Assembly (NCBI RefSeq): GCF_011386835.1
Contig: NC_088795.1
Location: forward strand, 17,341,441-17,405,440
Origin: Chrysemys picta bellii
Taxonomy: Eukaryota > Chordata > Testudines > Emydidae
Direction: 5' to 3'
Length of the DNA stretch: 64,000 bases
Part shown: positions 43,560 through 55,169 of the stretch, one piece after another
Numbering within the stretch: the first letter of the stretch is position 1
Layout: each line of letters begins with the position of its first letter
Notes under the pieces: model-generated
Told to the model about the DNA's origin: nothing
Seen by the model: the letters and a program-made list of their open reading frames with translations, nothing else
Databases searched by the model: none
Program-made: the position numbers and the translations under genes

Positions 43560-43880
43560 TAATACTAATCTTTTAATGAATCCTACTAAATTTCTTGGTC
43601 TTGTGAAAGGGAGTTCCACAGGCTAATTATACCTTGTGTAATAAAGTATTTCCACTTTTAAATTAGTTGCTTTTCAACACTATTGGGTTTTCTCTTGTTC
43701 TTGAATTAGGATAATGGGTAAATAGTAATACTGTTCATTATTTTGTCTAACTCTGCCACGTCCCCTCTTATCTGTCACTGCTCTAGACTAAGTTGTCCCA
43801 ATCAATCTCTCTTCATATGGAGGGCTTTATGCTAATCGTTGTCATTGTCCATCTCTAAATCCCTTTGATGAAGAGTAAGT
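43560..43880 (-). mobile_element. Old CR1/L3-like 3' remnant
   Basis: gggagttccacaggctaatt, taaagtatttccacttttaa and tctgccacgtcccctcttat match the minus-strand CR1 C-terminal pattern (compare 6820-6900). Strongly diverged. Confidence 0.6.
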
Positions 43881-44059
43881 GTGTATATCAACATGAACAG
43901 CTAACATTTTATGTTGTCCTAAATAACTGGTACAATCAAGTACAGCATTTTATAATATTTTATTTTCTGTGTGAAATTTTGCAAGTGATATTAGTGTAAG
44001 AAATTCTTTGTCAGAAACTGATCAGACTAAGGTAGTATAATTGCCCACATGTTCAGTCT

Positions 44060-44352
44060 AACTGATCATCATATTTGGAGTTGGGAAAAATGTTTCCCCC
44101 AGGTCAGATTGGAAGAGATCTTGGGGGTTTTCACCTTCCTCTGTGGCATGGGGCACAGGTTGTTTGCTGGTTTGAACTGGAACTGATGAATTCTCTGTAA
44201 CTTGAAGCCTTTAAATCAAGAGTTGAGAATTTCAGTAATTCAGCCAGAGGTTATGAGCCTATTGCAGGAGTGGATGGGTGAGGTTCTCTGGCCTGCGATA
44301 TGCAGGAGGTCAGATTAGATGATCATGATGATCCCTTCTGGCCTTAGTCTAT
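44060..44352 (+). mobile_element. CR1 3' fragment
   Basis: Plus-strand tail text: gaggttctctggcctgcgat, gcaggaggtcagattagatg and gatcccttctggccttagtc, ending tctatgag. Confidence 0.75.
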
Positions 44353-44529
44353 GAGAATTGCTGCTGTTCTTAATTTGCTTCAAAAGCTACTCTTAAAGAA
44401 TACACACATTTGCCACATCTATGTTTTTGCTTTGCCACAGCATTTCCTTGACTTAAAATGTATATCTCAACTAGGCATTAGATAGTCTTGTAGTTAAGAA
44501 GCAAGACTTGGATTCAAGATTCCTGGGCT

Positions 44530-44625
44530 CTTTGGGTAACAGACTTCTTTGGCTAAATCACTTCATCTCTTTTGTGCCTCAGTTACTTCATCTGGAAAAT
44601 GGGAATAGTAGTTTGTGTTTGTTTT
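44530..44625 (+). repeat. MIR-like SINE fragment
   Basis: cttttgtgcctcagttactt and atctggaaaatgggaatagt resemble the conserved MIR core in plus orientation. Confidence 0.45.
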
Positions 44626-44689
44626 TTTCAACTGGGTGTTATCAGTCCAAGTTAAAGTTTGTTAAGATCTTTGGATGAAACACACTATG

Positions 44690-44830
44690 GCTGGATTTTT
44701 CAAATACCCAAAGGGAGTTAGGCATCCAGTTCCTATTGAAAGTCAGTGGAATTTGGGTGCCTGACTCACTGAGGGCTCAGGTGAGCATTTAAACACATGC
44801 TGAAGTCCCACTGACTTCAAAAGAGGGCAA
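44690..44830. repeat. Dispersed palindromic repeats
   Basis: gctggatttttcaaataccc and a centre attgaaagtcagtgg, followed by an adjacent 'atttaaacacatgctgaagt' module. Confidence 0.45.
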
Positions 44831-46596
44831 CTTACTTAATGCCAGCAGAGAAATTGCCAAGAAGGAATAATAAACTGGGCTCACTCTCTGATAAAACAAC
44901 TTAGTCACCAATTACATTTTAAAAAGCTTATAAGTTAAATAGAAGGTGATGTCTAGGCACAAGTGCCGCTGTTTGTCTGGTCGTTCCCTTACCCTCCCAC
45001 TCCCATCCCAACATGAAAAAGAGTGTGCAAACATGTTGTTTTCCTGCTCTGCGCTTTCAGTCGAGTCCTTTCCTTGTCTTCTTGGTCTCCGAACTAATCT
45101 ACCTCCTCTTCCGCTCTCTCACTTCAACTTGCTTATCAGGAGCTCAGAAAATTGGGCCAAAAGTCTGAACTGTTTGGTGTTTTATGGAGCCGTGCAAAAC
45201 TTTCTTATGTCTCAGCTTTAACTGAAACTAGCGATCACATCCAGACCAGGCTCCCTCTGCTCGCCCTCTGATGCTGAGATGCATCAGGACAGTCGTACTT
45301 ACGCTGATCTCAGCCGGAACATGACGTGATCTCGTTTCAGCAGCCCAGAAACAGCTCTGCTTGGTTTCTACGCTTCCAGCCATGTCTATTCTGGAAGTTG
45401 GCGGCGGCTCAGCACAATTCTCAGCAGCTTTTCAGCTTGTCTTTTATCCTGAGTTTAATGGTCGAGTCGCAGGGAGTTCCCAAGCTTTTTCTAAGTGAGC
45501 CTAGAGGGGCTTGTTCAACACAGTTTGAATCTCTCAGCTCTTGTAAATTCTTCTGGTGCTTTTCCAGGGCCTGAAGTATGAGACCAATTTATGGAAATAA
45601 TGTAATGTACTGCTGCAGTCAAGACACAGTACATCTGCACATGATGACAATTTAACTGCAGGTACTCTATGGGTCCCACAGGTTATATTTATTACGTCTC
45701 TGAAAATGACCACAAACTAGAAAGGCAGCTTAGTTCTTTTCACTGATAGGGCATATTCATAGTGTGTTTTCCTTTACTTTTAGTTTTTAAGAGGAATTTT
45801 TTCCTTCCTTGATTAATATCTGGAGACTATGGATTTAGAATGACATTCCAACCTGATCTAGTAACAAGGTTTGGATATGAAACAGTGGAGAAGAGAGCCA
45901 AACTGGAGTACACACCAGGCCAGAAATGCATTGTTTCAGCACTCTGTCTGGGTGATGCACCTGCACCTACACATTATCGCCGCCATGGAGAAAACGTTCC
46001 CTAAGTGCTGCTTCTCATTACTTCCCTGGATCAAAATGTTCTTTGTAATTACAGTGCTATGTGGCCAGCTCCCTCCTCAGCACTGGTATACCCTGAGGTT
46101 TGCGGGATGCTGATACCAAAGCTCTCCAAGATGTTCAAAAGCTAAGATAAACATTTGCTAATATGGATTTATGGCCTTCTGTGCAGATGCAGATCACACA
46201 TGTTGTAACCACACTAAAAATATTTCCTGAATAATAGCAGGGGGGAAGCATGGGGTCTGATTTAAGGTGGGGAAGGAAAGGTAATTCTCCTGCTCTGAAA
46301 ACAGGCCTTAGCTAAACTATTTATTGGCATTGGTGGGGAAACAAGGGGATTTTCTCTGCAGAACATTTCAACTTTTTGTCAACAAACCAAAAACTGGACG
46401 TTTTCAACCAGAAACAGAAAGTTGAAAATTTCCACAGCTAGCAAACATTTTTGGTGACAAGTTTTGGTTGGTCAAACCCCCAATATTCAGTAGAAAACCC
46501 AGCTTTGATGGAAAAATATCGGTCACCCTTATTATTATATAAATGAGGCTCACATTGAACTGAAGCTTACGGCATTGGTTTTGACCTATGCCCTAC
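44831..46596. other. Sequence with no recognised gene
   Basis: No conserved coding sequence. Open frames of 75-91 codons at 44946-45574 lack recognisable domains. Confidence 0.4.
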
Positions 46597-46879
46597 GGGT
46601 ATGTTTACACTGCAGCTGGGAACAAGCCTCCCAGCCCAGACAGACCCACGGAAGTGGGACTCGAACTAGCCTGCTAAAAATAGCAGTGTGGAGGTTGCAG
46701 CTTGGCTGCGGCCTAGGCCCACTCAACCTGCTAGGTCTAAGCATAGGTGGGGAGCCGGAGTCGCCACTGGAAATGCAACATCCACACTGCTATTTTTAGC
46801 ATGCTAGCTCAAGCCCTGCTGGCATGAGTCTGACTGCCTGGGCCTGGGGTTCGCTCGAGGCTGGAGTGTATATGTGCCC
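46597..46879. mobile_element. Harbinger-type MITE
   Basis: Ends gggtatgtttacactgcag and ctggagtgtatatgtgccc are inverted and resemble the left end of the full-length element at 13314. Interior arms tgctaaaaatagcagtgtgg and cacactgctatttttagca are complementary. Confidence 0.75.
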
Positions 46880-46881
46880 TA

Positions 46882-47325
46882 AGTGGCCTGAGACCTGCCC
46901 ACTTGAGAGAGGGCCTCTCTCTGCCTGGGATACTGCTACAGATATGCTCAACCGAAATGCTCCAGCTGGCGTCTGATGAGTTTATAAGAGATGACAAATG
47001 GCAGGGCTTTCTCAGTGGGAGGCCTTTGACTTTGGAATTCGCTCCTCCCTTCACCTGGTCTGAAATAGCCTAAATCTGTTGACCTTCACCGCACACTGGG
47101 AAGCTCATCTATTTGGACGGGCATTTAGGGAGGGCAGAAGTTTGGGGGCAAGGTTTGGGGTGAACTGAGGCTCAGGGTTTTCTGCTGAAGAACTGCATTT
47201 TATCAGATCTGCTGCTGCTTCTCCTATTGTTATTTTACTGTTCTGGGTTGCATTTTTAACAGTTATCAGGTTGCCTAGAACCTTGGTTAGGCATTTTTTA
47301 ATGTTAGATTAGAATAAATAAATAT
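46882..47325 (+). mobile_element. L2-like LINE 3' remnant
   Basis: The plus reading around 47000-47050 (cagtgggaggcctttgactt, tggaattcgctcctccc) gives a diverged version of the 'FS..AP.LWNSLP' block of L2/Rex-type ORF2 C-termini, followed by catctatttggacgggcatt and a 3' end aataaataaatattg. Confidence 0.5.
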
Positions 47326-48039
47326 TGATTGGATTTCTTGTTCAATTCTAGGCTGACTTTCCACATATACTTATATACCAATTGATACATGCCTACAAGC
47401 ACACACGTCAAAAGAGATATACTGAAAGAATTGTAACTGCATATAAAATGATAGACTGCAAAATGGATTATTCCCTATGCCTGACTTGGAAAGACCTCTC
47501 TTTAAGAGGGATACGTTCCAGTAATAAATAAATACATGTATCAGAGAAAGAGGCAGGAGACCCTGTGCTGTAGTGCATATTTTCAGTTCAGTGCAAGTGT
47601 AAATCCCTGCACATCTGGATGGGACTATACTTATCTCTATAAATATTACATATAACACAGCCGTATTCTGTAGCATATATAGCACAATTGTCAAATTTCT
47701 AATAATCAATTCATGATAAACTACATAAAGCAGACATAGAAAAAGATTACCTCAGTTATATAAACAAAAATATGCAAAAACCCAGCTGAAAACATTGAGA
47801 AGGAAACCAATTTAACACACAACTTTTTTTTAATTATTCAGGATTGCTAGATTGCCAGAACTCAATTAACCCTGCTATGAGTTTAATTTTTCTGCTCTTA
47901 AATTGGTATAGAGTTCATATCATAATTCCAAGTTCTTCTTTTGAGAGTAATTTATCTTCATTTTCCATATATATCTTTTCCCCTCACTCCCACATCAGTG
48001 ATATCGGATGAGATGGAGAAGGGGAGGCTGCAGTAGGTG
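47326..48039. other. A/T-rich sequence with no recognised gene
   Basis: Nothing recognised; the 112-codon minus frame (47371-47709) lacks conserved features. Confidence 0.4.
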
Positions 48040-48390
48040 GACAAAATATGTATATTAATGTGGGGAAAGTTGGGTCAAGATGGACACCAATTCTACCAGT
48101 CGGAATGATGGGTGGAATAGTGGTGTGAGTGACAGTGATGAAGAAGGACGAAGAAAGAGTTCGGGAGGATATATAGATATATAAAGGAAAATGAAGATCT
48201 ATATTCTGTCTTCACAGAACGAATATTCCTTGTGTTCTTCAGGATTTCAATTTCCATCATTTGTCCTCACCATACTCTTTCCTCTTCCTTCTCCATCACT
48301 ATTCCACTCATCATTTTGATTGGTAGAATTGGTGTCCATCTCGACACATCTTTCTTTCACCCCCACATCAGTATCACCAATCCTTCATTT
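48040..48390. repeat. Large imperfect inverted repeat (foldback)
   Basis: The left arm contains gatggacaccaattctacca and tgggtggaatagtggtg; the right arm contains tggtagaattggtgtccatc and the complement of the second block (actattccactcatcat). Arms of roughly 90-120 nt surround a loop near 48170-48260. No TIR family was assigned. Confidence 0.65.
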
Positions 48391-48499
48391 CTTTCTGTAC
48401 ATCTCAACAGTTTGCCCCTTCCTTTGTATCTTTACCCCTAAAACACTTTCCCATGTACTGACTATGCAGTTTCCCCTTCTCCTCCCATTCCCACCACAG

Positions 48500-48870
48500 T
48501 GTCCTCCAGTCAATTCAAAATACTGTGCTTAAAAATATCTTCCTTATCCACCACTCAGAACATGTCATTACCCATTTCCCCCATGGCTTCCTTTTTCTTC
48601 TTGCATGTATGTCAGGTTTATTCTCCTCATCATCAAGGCCCTGCACATCTCCACTCATGCTTATGCTGTGGTCTCATTTACTTCTACACCCCTGCTCTTT
48701 TCTTTTGCTCTTCTAATGCCTCTCACCTCATCATTCACTTTGTATTCTTCTCTTATTCCCATCTTTTTTCATGTTACTCAGTTCACCATGAATTCCTTCC
48801 TCACTCTGTTCTGATAGGTGACCATCCCCTTGTCTTTCAAGTCTCTGGCTTCCACCAAGCCTACTGATGT
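48500..48870 (+). mobile_element. L2-like LINE remnant
   Basis: Pyrimidine-rich text whose translation includes VRFILLIIKALHIS, a diverged version of the 'FK.L.L.FKALHGLAP' block of L2-like ORF2. Similar in order to 34075-34345. Confidence 0.45.
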
Positions 48871-48970
48871 TAATTCCTCTAGGTCATATCTGCCCATTAG
48901 TTAAAATTCAAATAATCTTTTTCTAGCCACCCAGGGTACTCTCCTTATGTATCAAGTTACCTCTCAACCT

Positions 48971-50885
48971 AGGCCTGGTCTACACTACGAGTTTAGGTCA
49001 AATTTAGCAGCGTTAAATCGAATTAAGCCTGGACACGTCCACATGACGAAGCCCTTTTTTTCGACTTAAAGGGCACTTTAAACTGGTTTCTTTACTCCAC
49101 CTCTGAAGAGGGGATTAGCACTGAAATCGGCCTTTGCGGGTCGGATTTGGGGTAGTGTGGACAGAATTCGACGTTATTGGCCTCCGGGAGCTATCCCACT
49201 GTGCTTCATTGTGACCGCTCTGGACAGCACTCTTAACTCAGATGCACTGACCAGGTAGACAGGAAAAGCCATACGAACTTTTGAATTTCATTTCCTGTTT
49301 GTCCAGCGTGAAGAGCACAGGTGACCATGCAGAGCTCATCAGCACAGGTAACCATGATGGAGTCCCAGGATTGCAAAAGAGCTCCAGCATGGACCGAACA
49401 GGAGGTACGGGATCTGCTCGCCATATGGGGAGACGAATCAGTGCTAGCTGAACTCCGTAGCAGTAAACGAAATGGCAAAATATTAGAAAAAGTCTCAAAG
49501 ACCATGAAGGACAGAGACCATAACAGGGATGCACAGCAGTGCCGCGTGAAAATTAAGGAGCTAAGGCAAGCCTACCACAAAGCCAGAGAGGCAAACGGAA
49601 GATCCGGGGCAGAGCCGCAAACATGCCGCTTCTACGCGGAGCTGCATGCCATGCTAGGGGGTGCAGCCACCACTACCCCAACCGTGTGCTTTGACTCCAT
49701 CAGTGGAGAATCACACAACAGGGAAGTGGGTTCGGGGTACGAGGAAGATGATGATGAGGACAATGAAGATAGCTCACAGCAAGGAAGTGGAGAAACCGGT
49801 TTCCCCAACAGCCAGGATATGTTTATCACCCTGGACCTGGAACCAGTAACCCCCAAACTCACCCAAGGCGTGCTCCCAGACCCTGAGGGCACACAAAGGA
49901 CCTCTGGTGAGTGTACCTTTGTAAATATTACACATGGTTTAAAAGTGTTTAATAATTAATGATTAATTTGCCCTGGCAATCGCAGCCAGTACAGCTACTG
50001 GAAAAGTCTGTTAATGTGTGTGGGGATGGAGCGGAAATCCTCCAGGGACATCTCCAGAAAGCTCTCCTTCATGTACTCCCAAAGCCTTTGCAAAAGGTTT
50101 CTGGGGAGGAATGCCTTATCCCGTCCGCCATGGTAGGACACTTTAACACGCCAGGCCAGTAGCACGTAGTCTGGAATCATTGCATAACAAAGCATGGCAG
50201 CGTATGGTCCCGGTGTTTGCTGGCATGCAGACAACATCCATTCCTTATCGCTCTTTGTTATCCTCAGAAGAGTGATATCATTCACGGTCACCTGGTTGAA
50301 ATGGGGTGATTTTATTAAGGGGACATTCAGAGGTGCCCATTCCTGCTCGGCTGAACAGAAATGTTCCCCACTGTTAGCCACGCGATGGGAGGGAGGGGTG
50401 AAGTGATCATCCCAGAGAATTGGGTGTGTGTGGGGGGGTAGTTGGGTTTGTGCTGCATGTTAACCCGGAAACCGCAGCCCCTCCTTTTACATTGCAAACC
50501 CATTTTAAATGGCCAACCCAACAGGTGCTTGGTATGGGAAATGAGGGCGCTGTTGTTTGAAAACCATTCCCAGATGTTATGAAGGTTAAAAAAGCCAAAA
50601 GACTGTGGCTTACCATGGCTGCCTGCAAGCCGAATTCTGTTGCCTGGCACTGCGTGAGTGATCTCTCACACCAAACTGGCAGGCCCTCAATATAAGAGGA
50701 AAAATGCGACCTTGTAACGAAAGCACATGTGCTGTGTAATGTGAACAGCAAAATTTAACGTGAAAGAGTGTACCCATTGTTCTCTAAAATGTGTCTTTTT
50801 TAACTATCTCTCCCTTCTCCTCCACCAGCTGCAAATGTTTCTCCTTCGCAGAGGCTAATGAAGATTAGAAGGAGAAAACGACCTC
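48971..50885 (+). mobile_element. Second Harbinger element, 5' half only
   Basis: The left terminus aggcctggtctacactacga and gtttaggtcaaatttagc matches the right end of the element at 17258 in reverse. The element carries the Myb/SANT gene and the antisense third gene, and stops within Myb/SANT exon 2 near 50880. The transposase half and the other terminus are absent. Confidence 0.85.
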
Positions 50886-50896
50886 AATGGGAGTAG
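49321..50896 (+). CDS. Myb/SANT-like Harbinger protein, exon 1 open, exon 2 truncated
   Basis: Exon 1 is 49321-49906. In-frame starts lie at 49321 and 49354. It is fully open: CKRAPAWTEQEVRDLLAIWG, then ELRSSKRNGKILEKVSKTMK, QQCRVKIKELRQAYHKAREA, RSGAEPQTCRFYAELHAML and an acidic stretch (EEDDDEDNEDS). This is the trihelix/Myb-like DNA-binding fold of Harbinger partner proteins. The donor is cctctg|gtgagt and the acceptor is ctcctccaccag|ctgcaaatg, so exon 2 starts at 50829 in phase 1 and reads ANVSPSQRLMKIRRRKR before running into a stop at 50894-50896 in flanking sequence. The C-terminal part is therefore lost. The frame also reads on into the intron to 49959 if unspliced. Confidence 0.75.
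49995..50650 (-). CDS. Third Harbinger gene, antisense in the Myb/SANT intron, copy 2
   Basis: Exon A (50650-50614) encodes PGNRIRLAGSH and ends atg|gtaagcc; the intron runs to about 50320 where the expected AG reads AA. Exon B is open throughout as part of a 128-codon frame (50381-49995): HFNQVTVNDITLLRI, QQTPGPYAAMLCYAMIPDYV, LLAWRVKVSYHGGRDKAFLP, RNLLQRLWEYMKESFLEM, ending HINRLFQ-stop. Most residues agree with copy 1 (15597-16261), but the differences are not concentrated at third codon positions, which suggests neutral decay after insertion. I recognise no domain; the C-terminal half looks helical. Confidence 0.5.
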
Positions 50897-51327
50897 GACT
50901 GTACCTTTTTTCTAAAAGTTGTTTAGTCCTTCTCTCAGAATCAGGTATCAAGGCACTTGAGAATACATTTGCTCTCATTTGCTGATCCTGAGTTCCACTG
51001 CAGTATATTGTAGAGCTGATGCAATCTTCTTTTTAAAACAAAGCTACTGACGTGTTTCCAAAACCATGAAGTGATAAGTCCATATCAAAACTTCAGTAAA
51101 CACCTCTTTCCTAACCTTTTCAAATCACCCCATTCCAGTTTCACTACTGCAACCGAAGTTCTTTCTGGACCAGATCCAGAGCCCACTGAACTCAATTGTA
51201 AGATTCCATTGATTTCATTGGACTTTATATGTCATTTATTTCTCCTAAATGTTGTATCCACATCTCCTTTTATAAAACGGGATTAAAGCAAAGTTTTTCT
51301 GATTTAATGCTAGATTTTTGGACAGTC
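50897..51327. other. Sequence with no recognised gene
   Basis: A palindromic family scrap (gatccagagcccactgaact ... attggactttatatg) lies near 51170-51230. Nothing else recognised. Confidence 0.4.
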
Positions 51328-51534
51328 ATAAGAACATAAGAACAGCCATACTGGGTCAGACCAAAGGTCCATCTAGCTCAGTATCCTGTATGTCAACAGT
51401 GGCCAATGCCAGGTGCCCCAGAGAGAATGAACAGAACAGGTAATCATCAAGTGATCCATTCCCAGCTTCTGGCAAACAGAGGCTAGGGACACCATCCCAA
51501 GACTAGGGACACCATCCCAATCTCCCAGTCTCAG
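51328..51534 (-). mobile_element. CR1 3' fragment
   Basis: ataagaacataagaacagcc, catactgggtcagaccaaag and gtaatcatcaagtgatccat match the tail at 63740-63860 in reverse. Inside, ctagggacaccatcccaaga is tandemly duplicated (51483-51520). Confidence 0.88.
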
Positions 51535-51542
51535 ATCCTAGG

Positions 51543-51856
51543 CAGGGCCGGCTTTAGGCCAATTCCCTGGAATTGGGCCCCGCGCCCATGCCTAAGAGGG
51601 CCCCATGCCTTAGGCGCCTTTTTAATTTTTTATTCTTTTTTACTCACCCGGCGGCGGTCCGCTCCGGGTCTTCAGCGGCACTTTGGCGACGGGGGGGTCC
51701 ACTCTGGGTCTTCGGCAGCATTTTGGCGGCGGCGGGACGGGTCCTTCAGTGCCGCAGAAGACCCAGAGCCAAGTGAAGGACCCCCCGCCGCCGAAGTGCC
51801 GCCGAAGACCCAGACCGCCACCAGGTATTCGAATTGGGCCCCTAAAGCTGGCTCTG
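51543..51856. mobile_element. hAT MITE, 314 bp
   Basis: Ends cagggccggctttagg and cctaaagctggctctg are inverted. An exact 8-bp duplication atcctagg lies at 51535-51542 and 51857-51864. The ends resemble those of the 2-kb hAT at 27013. The interior arms (cggcggcggtccgctcc, ccgccgaagacccagacc) are related inverted copies. Confidence 0.92.
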
Positions 51857-51864
51857 ATCCTAGG

Positions 51865-52699
51865 CCTGATTCTTCTTTCACTTATACCAATGTCAATTAG
51901 AAGTAACTCCACTGAAGTCGATAGATTTTGACTTGTGTAAAACAAGGGTAAGTTAGAAGACAATCATGCCCCTTATCACTAAGTTCTTTTTCAAAGGCAG
52001 GTACGCATCCCCACTTGTGGGAACAGTGCTCCTTCATGTTAAGCTCGCAGAACCTCTGTCAAAGCCATGTTCCTTGGAGTGGGCCCCCATAAGAGATATC
52101 CTCCAACCACCTCAGCTCCTTGACCGCTACTGCAACCATAGGGAAACTGACAGTATTGGTCTGACTTCCAGACCTGGGCTAGCGCCTTCAGTTTACATAG
52201 TTGTAGTTGTTTTAGTTAGTTACTTACTGTCTTGGCTAGTAATGGGTGCATTGCTTTTGATTAAATAGGAATTGACATTAACCTTCACCCAAAACATGCA
52301 GGAATCAACCCTTTTGAGCTGGAACAATAATCATAAATGTCATAAAAATATGTGAAAGACTACTGCTGCAGACTTCCCAACCTACCTCCAGAACCAGGCA
52401 GCTGTGATGTTCTGTCAATATTCTAACTATGGGCTCCATAACAGATAATAAGCCTGTTCCTTAAAAGACTACAGGTGACATAATGTTAATTATTGCAGAT
52501 TAAGTGTAGTTCTTCTGTGTGTTTGACTCGTCAAATCTCATACAGATACAAAATGTTCTTTGTCATATGTTTATATAAATCTTTTTCCCTTGGAATGTTA
52601 AAAAAAATTACAGCTGCTGTATTCTTATGTATCTGTTTATCCCCGTGTTGGATATTCACTCCCATTCCTTGCAAGGACATGTATATTCTTTGTTTGCTC
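51865..52699. other. Sequence with no recognised gene
   Basis: A diverged 'cttataccaatgtcaattag ... aagtaactccactgaagtc' palindrome lies at 51870-51955. No coding sequence recognised. Confidence 0.4.
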
Positions 52700-53282
52700 T
52701 CTCTGATCCAAACACCCTAGGGTATTTTTGAAGCTAATATGAGTAATTATTACTCTGGCCAACTCATTCCCTATGTGAATCTCTTTACCGCCTTCCTTTC
52801 TCTTATCACATCAGATTTGAGATCCTTGTCCTCACTTACAAGACCCTGCAAACTCGTGCAAACATCTTTGCTCATTTTCTCCTTTCACACCTTCCAGTCC
52901 TTGTGCCCTACTCCTACTTTCATCTCCCTTTTATACTTTGCTTTCTTTCATGCAGCTCCCTACGGCTTGAACACTCTCTTTGGCCCAGATTCAATAAGGT
53001 CCCAAAGCAAGTTTAAGCACACTGAGTAGTCCCATTGTATTCAATGTGCTTAAAATTCTTTGATGAATCAGCATCTCTGTCTTTATTTACAAGAGCCCTC
53101 TCCTCCCTCGATCCCTTCTTAAAAACCTCTTCCCTTCCTCTCCTTGTCAGTGATCTCCACCACCTTCCAATGCCTGTGTCTTCGACTGTCTCTGTACACC
53201 TGGTCTTATTTAAATGGTAAGCTCTTTATTTGTAAAGTGCTGTGTAAAGTAAAGTGCTATGGATGGACAATAATAATAAGTA
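52700..53282 (+). mobile_element. L2-like LINE 3' remnant
   Basis: Plus-strand translation near 52815-52900 reads RFEILVLTYKTLQTRANIFA, a diverged 'FKIL.LTYKALHGLAPSY' block of L2-like ORF2. Further on tacggcttgaacactctctt is the 'LR.EHSLWPR' region. A palindromic repeat (52985-53060) interrupts it, and the tail ends aaagtgctatggatggacaa then taataataag. Confidence 0.5.
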
Positions 53283-54384
53283 AAAGCACTTTTGCTGTGT
53301 CTTTTACGATTCTATAAAAACAAGTTTGACTCATTTGAGGTTTTCTTCTATGTAAAGTTGCCTGATAAAGATAAAAGAAAGCTTCCTGCACAACTTTTTC
53401 TTTGAAAATCCACGTTTGTCCAACTATCTTCATAAAGTACCATTCATTCTCCTCCTAGCTGAGCTGTGCAGAAAAAAAAAAGGAACCTAGATGTGTGCAT
53501 TTGCCGTCAAGTCAAAAGTGTTGCACATTTTTAATTCCATGGCCCAGATGTGCACTGCCACACACAATTAATTGTTTTTACTAGAGATGGGATATGGAGA
53601 CCCTGTTCATATCCAGAGTAGGTTTAGACCATGGTTCAAGTTCAGTGGTATGGTAAGATTTTGATTAAAAGTGATAAAAAGCCAGCATGATCAGCTACTT
53701 CTCATGTCTGTCCTAATGGGCTATAATCTTGTGAAAGCAGCTGTCTGAGCTGGAATTGAAAAATAAGCCCTTTGGGGGTTTGTATCTAACCCAGAACCAA
53801 AACTGTATTAGTGAATTCAGTTTCTGGGTTCTGAATCCAAATTCCCTCTGACTTTCAAAGAGGTTTAGGTTCAAGGTTCTGGTTATAGCCTGTTTCTAGT
53901 TTTAACATGTGCAACATTTTGAAAATCTAGCTACAGGTATGTGTCTCGTGTACAGGATCTTTGCACTCAGGGTAGAAGCAGTGAATATAAATCTGTTGTA
54001 GAATGAAAAGATAAAAGGAATGTGATTCATTCTTTATACCGTATTGTGTTATTCATAACACAGACACGCCACGTTGTTTGGATAGAAATAGAACAGTTGA
54101 CTACAGAGATACTATATCATCTGTTTGCGCTGCTGCTAAAAGTACATTTAAACTGAATATATCAGTCTTCCAGATTGGTAGCAGATTTTTGACATGAAAG
54201 ATAAAAAAAAGTCTGTTTTCAATGTAAAAATGATGATTTGTGCCATTCATGCCATGTCATGGTGCATCACACCAACAGCTGAAATGTGTAAAGTATGATA
54301 GATGGGATGTGTAACAGGGAAAAATGGTCCATGTGTTTCCTGAGAGGTCAATACAAATTTAAGAATATAATTAAAAATACCAAG
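53283..54384. other. Sequence with no recognised gene
   Basis: Nothing recognised. Confidence 0.4.
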
Positions 54385-54525
54385 GCCAGGATTTTAATGG
54401 AGGGGTGCCTAAGGTTAGGTTTCTAGAACCATATTTAGGCACCTGAACAAGTGACCTAATTTTCAAAACTCCTGAACACCCAGCAATTTCCATCAACTTC
54501 AATGGAAGCTGCTGAGTGCTCAAAC
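54385..54525. repeat. Dispersed palindromic repeat
   Basis: ggccaggattttaatggagg, gacctaattttcaaaactcc and a centre catcaacttcaatggaagct with ctgagtgctc. Confidence 0.5.
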
Positions 54526-54987
54526 CTTGTCTAATACTAACAAAATGCATCTCTTCTAATAGGTGCTATAAAGTACATGCCCACTGTCTATTGCCCATGG
54601 TGGTTTTCACATCCTGTGCCCAGAGTTTGCAATTCACAGCCTTCTCTTAGGTGTGTTTTGTTAAGGTGTACATTTGATAAAAGTCCCTACGGTCTAACCA
54701 TCTTAGGAAATCTTCTTCCAAAATAATTTTTCCTTGCAGTGAGTATATCTTTCCTGAATAGACATCAAAAGTGTCTTGTTCACAAACATATGCAGAAATC
54801 TGTAGAGAGAAGTTTGAAATTTAAGTTGTTGAAAACTCATTGTTTTTGTGGTGGGAGGGGGACTGACTATCATGTTGTAATCACTCCTATTCCTATATTT
54901 TGAAGCTGAGGTCATCTTGAAACAGATAAAAGTCCTGGGAGTATTCCAAGATGGGAGATAGGGCAAAATTTTGAAGCTATGCTTAAG

Positions 54988-55169
54988 TACCCTGATATAA
55001 CGCTGTCCTCGGGAGCCAACAAATCTCACCGCGTTATAGGTGAAACCGCGTTATATCGAACTTGCTTTGATCTATCGGAGTGCACAGCCTCGCCCCCCCA
55101 GAGCACTGCTTTACCACGTTATATCCGAATTCGTGTTATATTGGGTCGCGTTATATCGATGTAGAGGTG
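54988..55169. mobile_element. Tc1/mariner-type palindromic MITE, copy 2
   Basis: Shares gatataacgctgtcctcggg, accgcgttatatcgaacttg and gttatatcgatgtagaggtg with the copy at 5207. The left terminus has lost about eight bases (starts tacctgatata-like), while the right terminus still ends gtagaggtg followed by TA. Confidence 0.75.
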
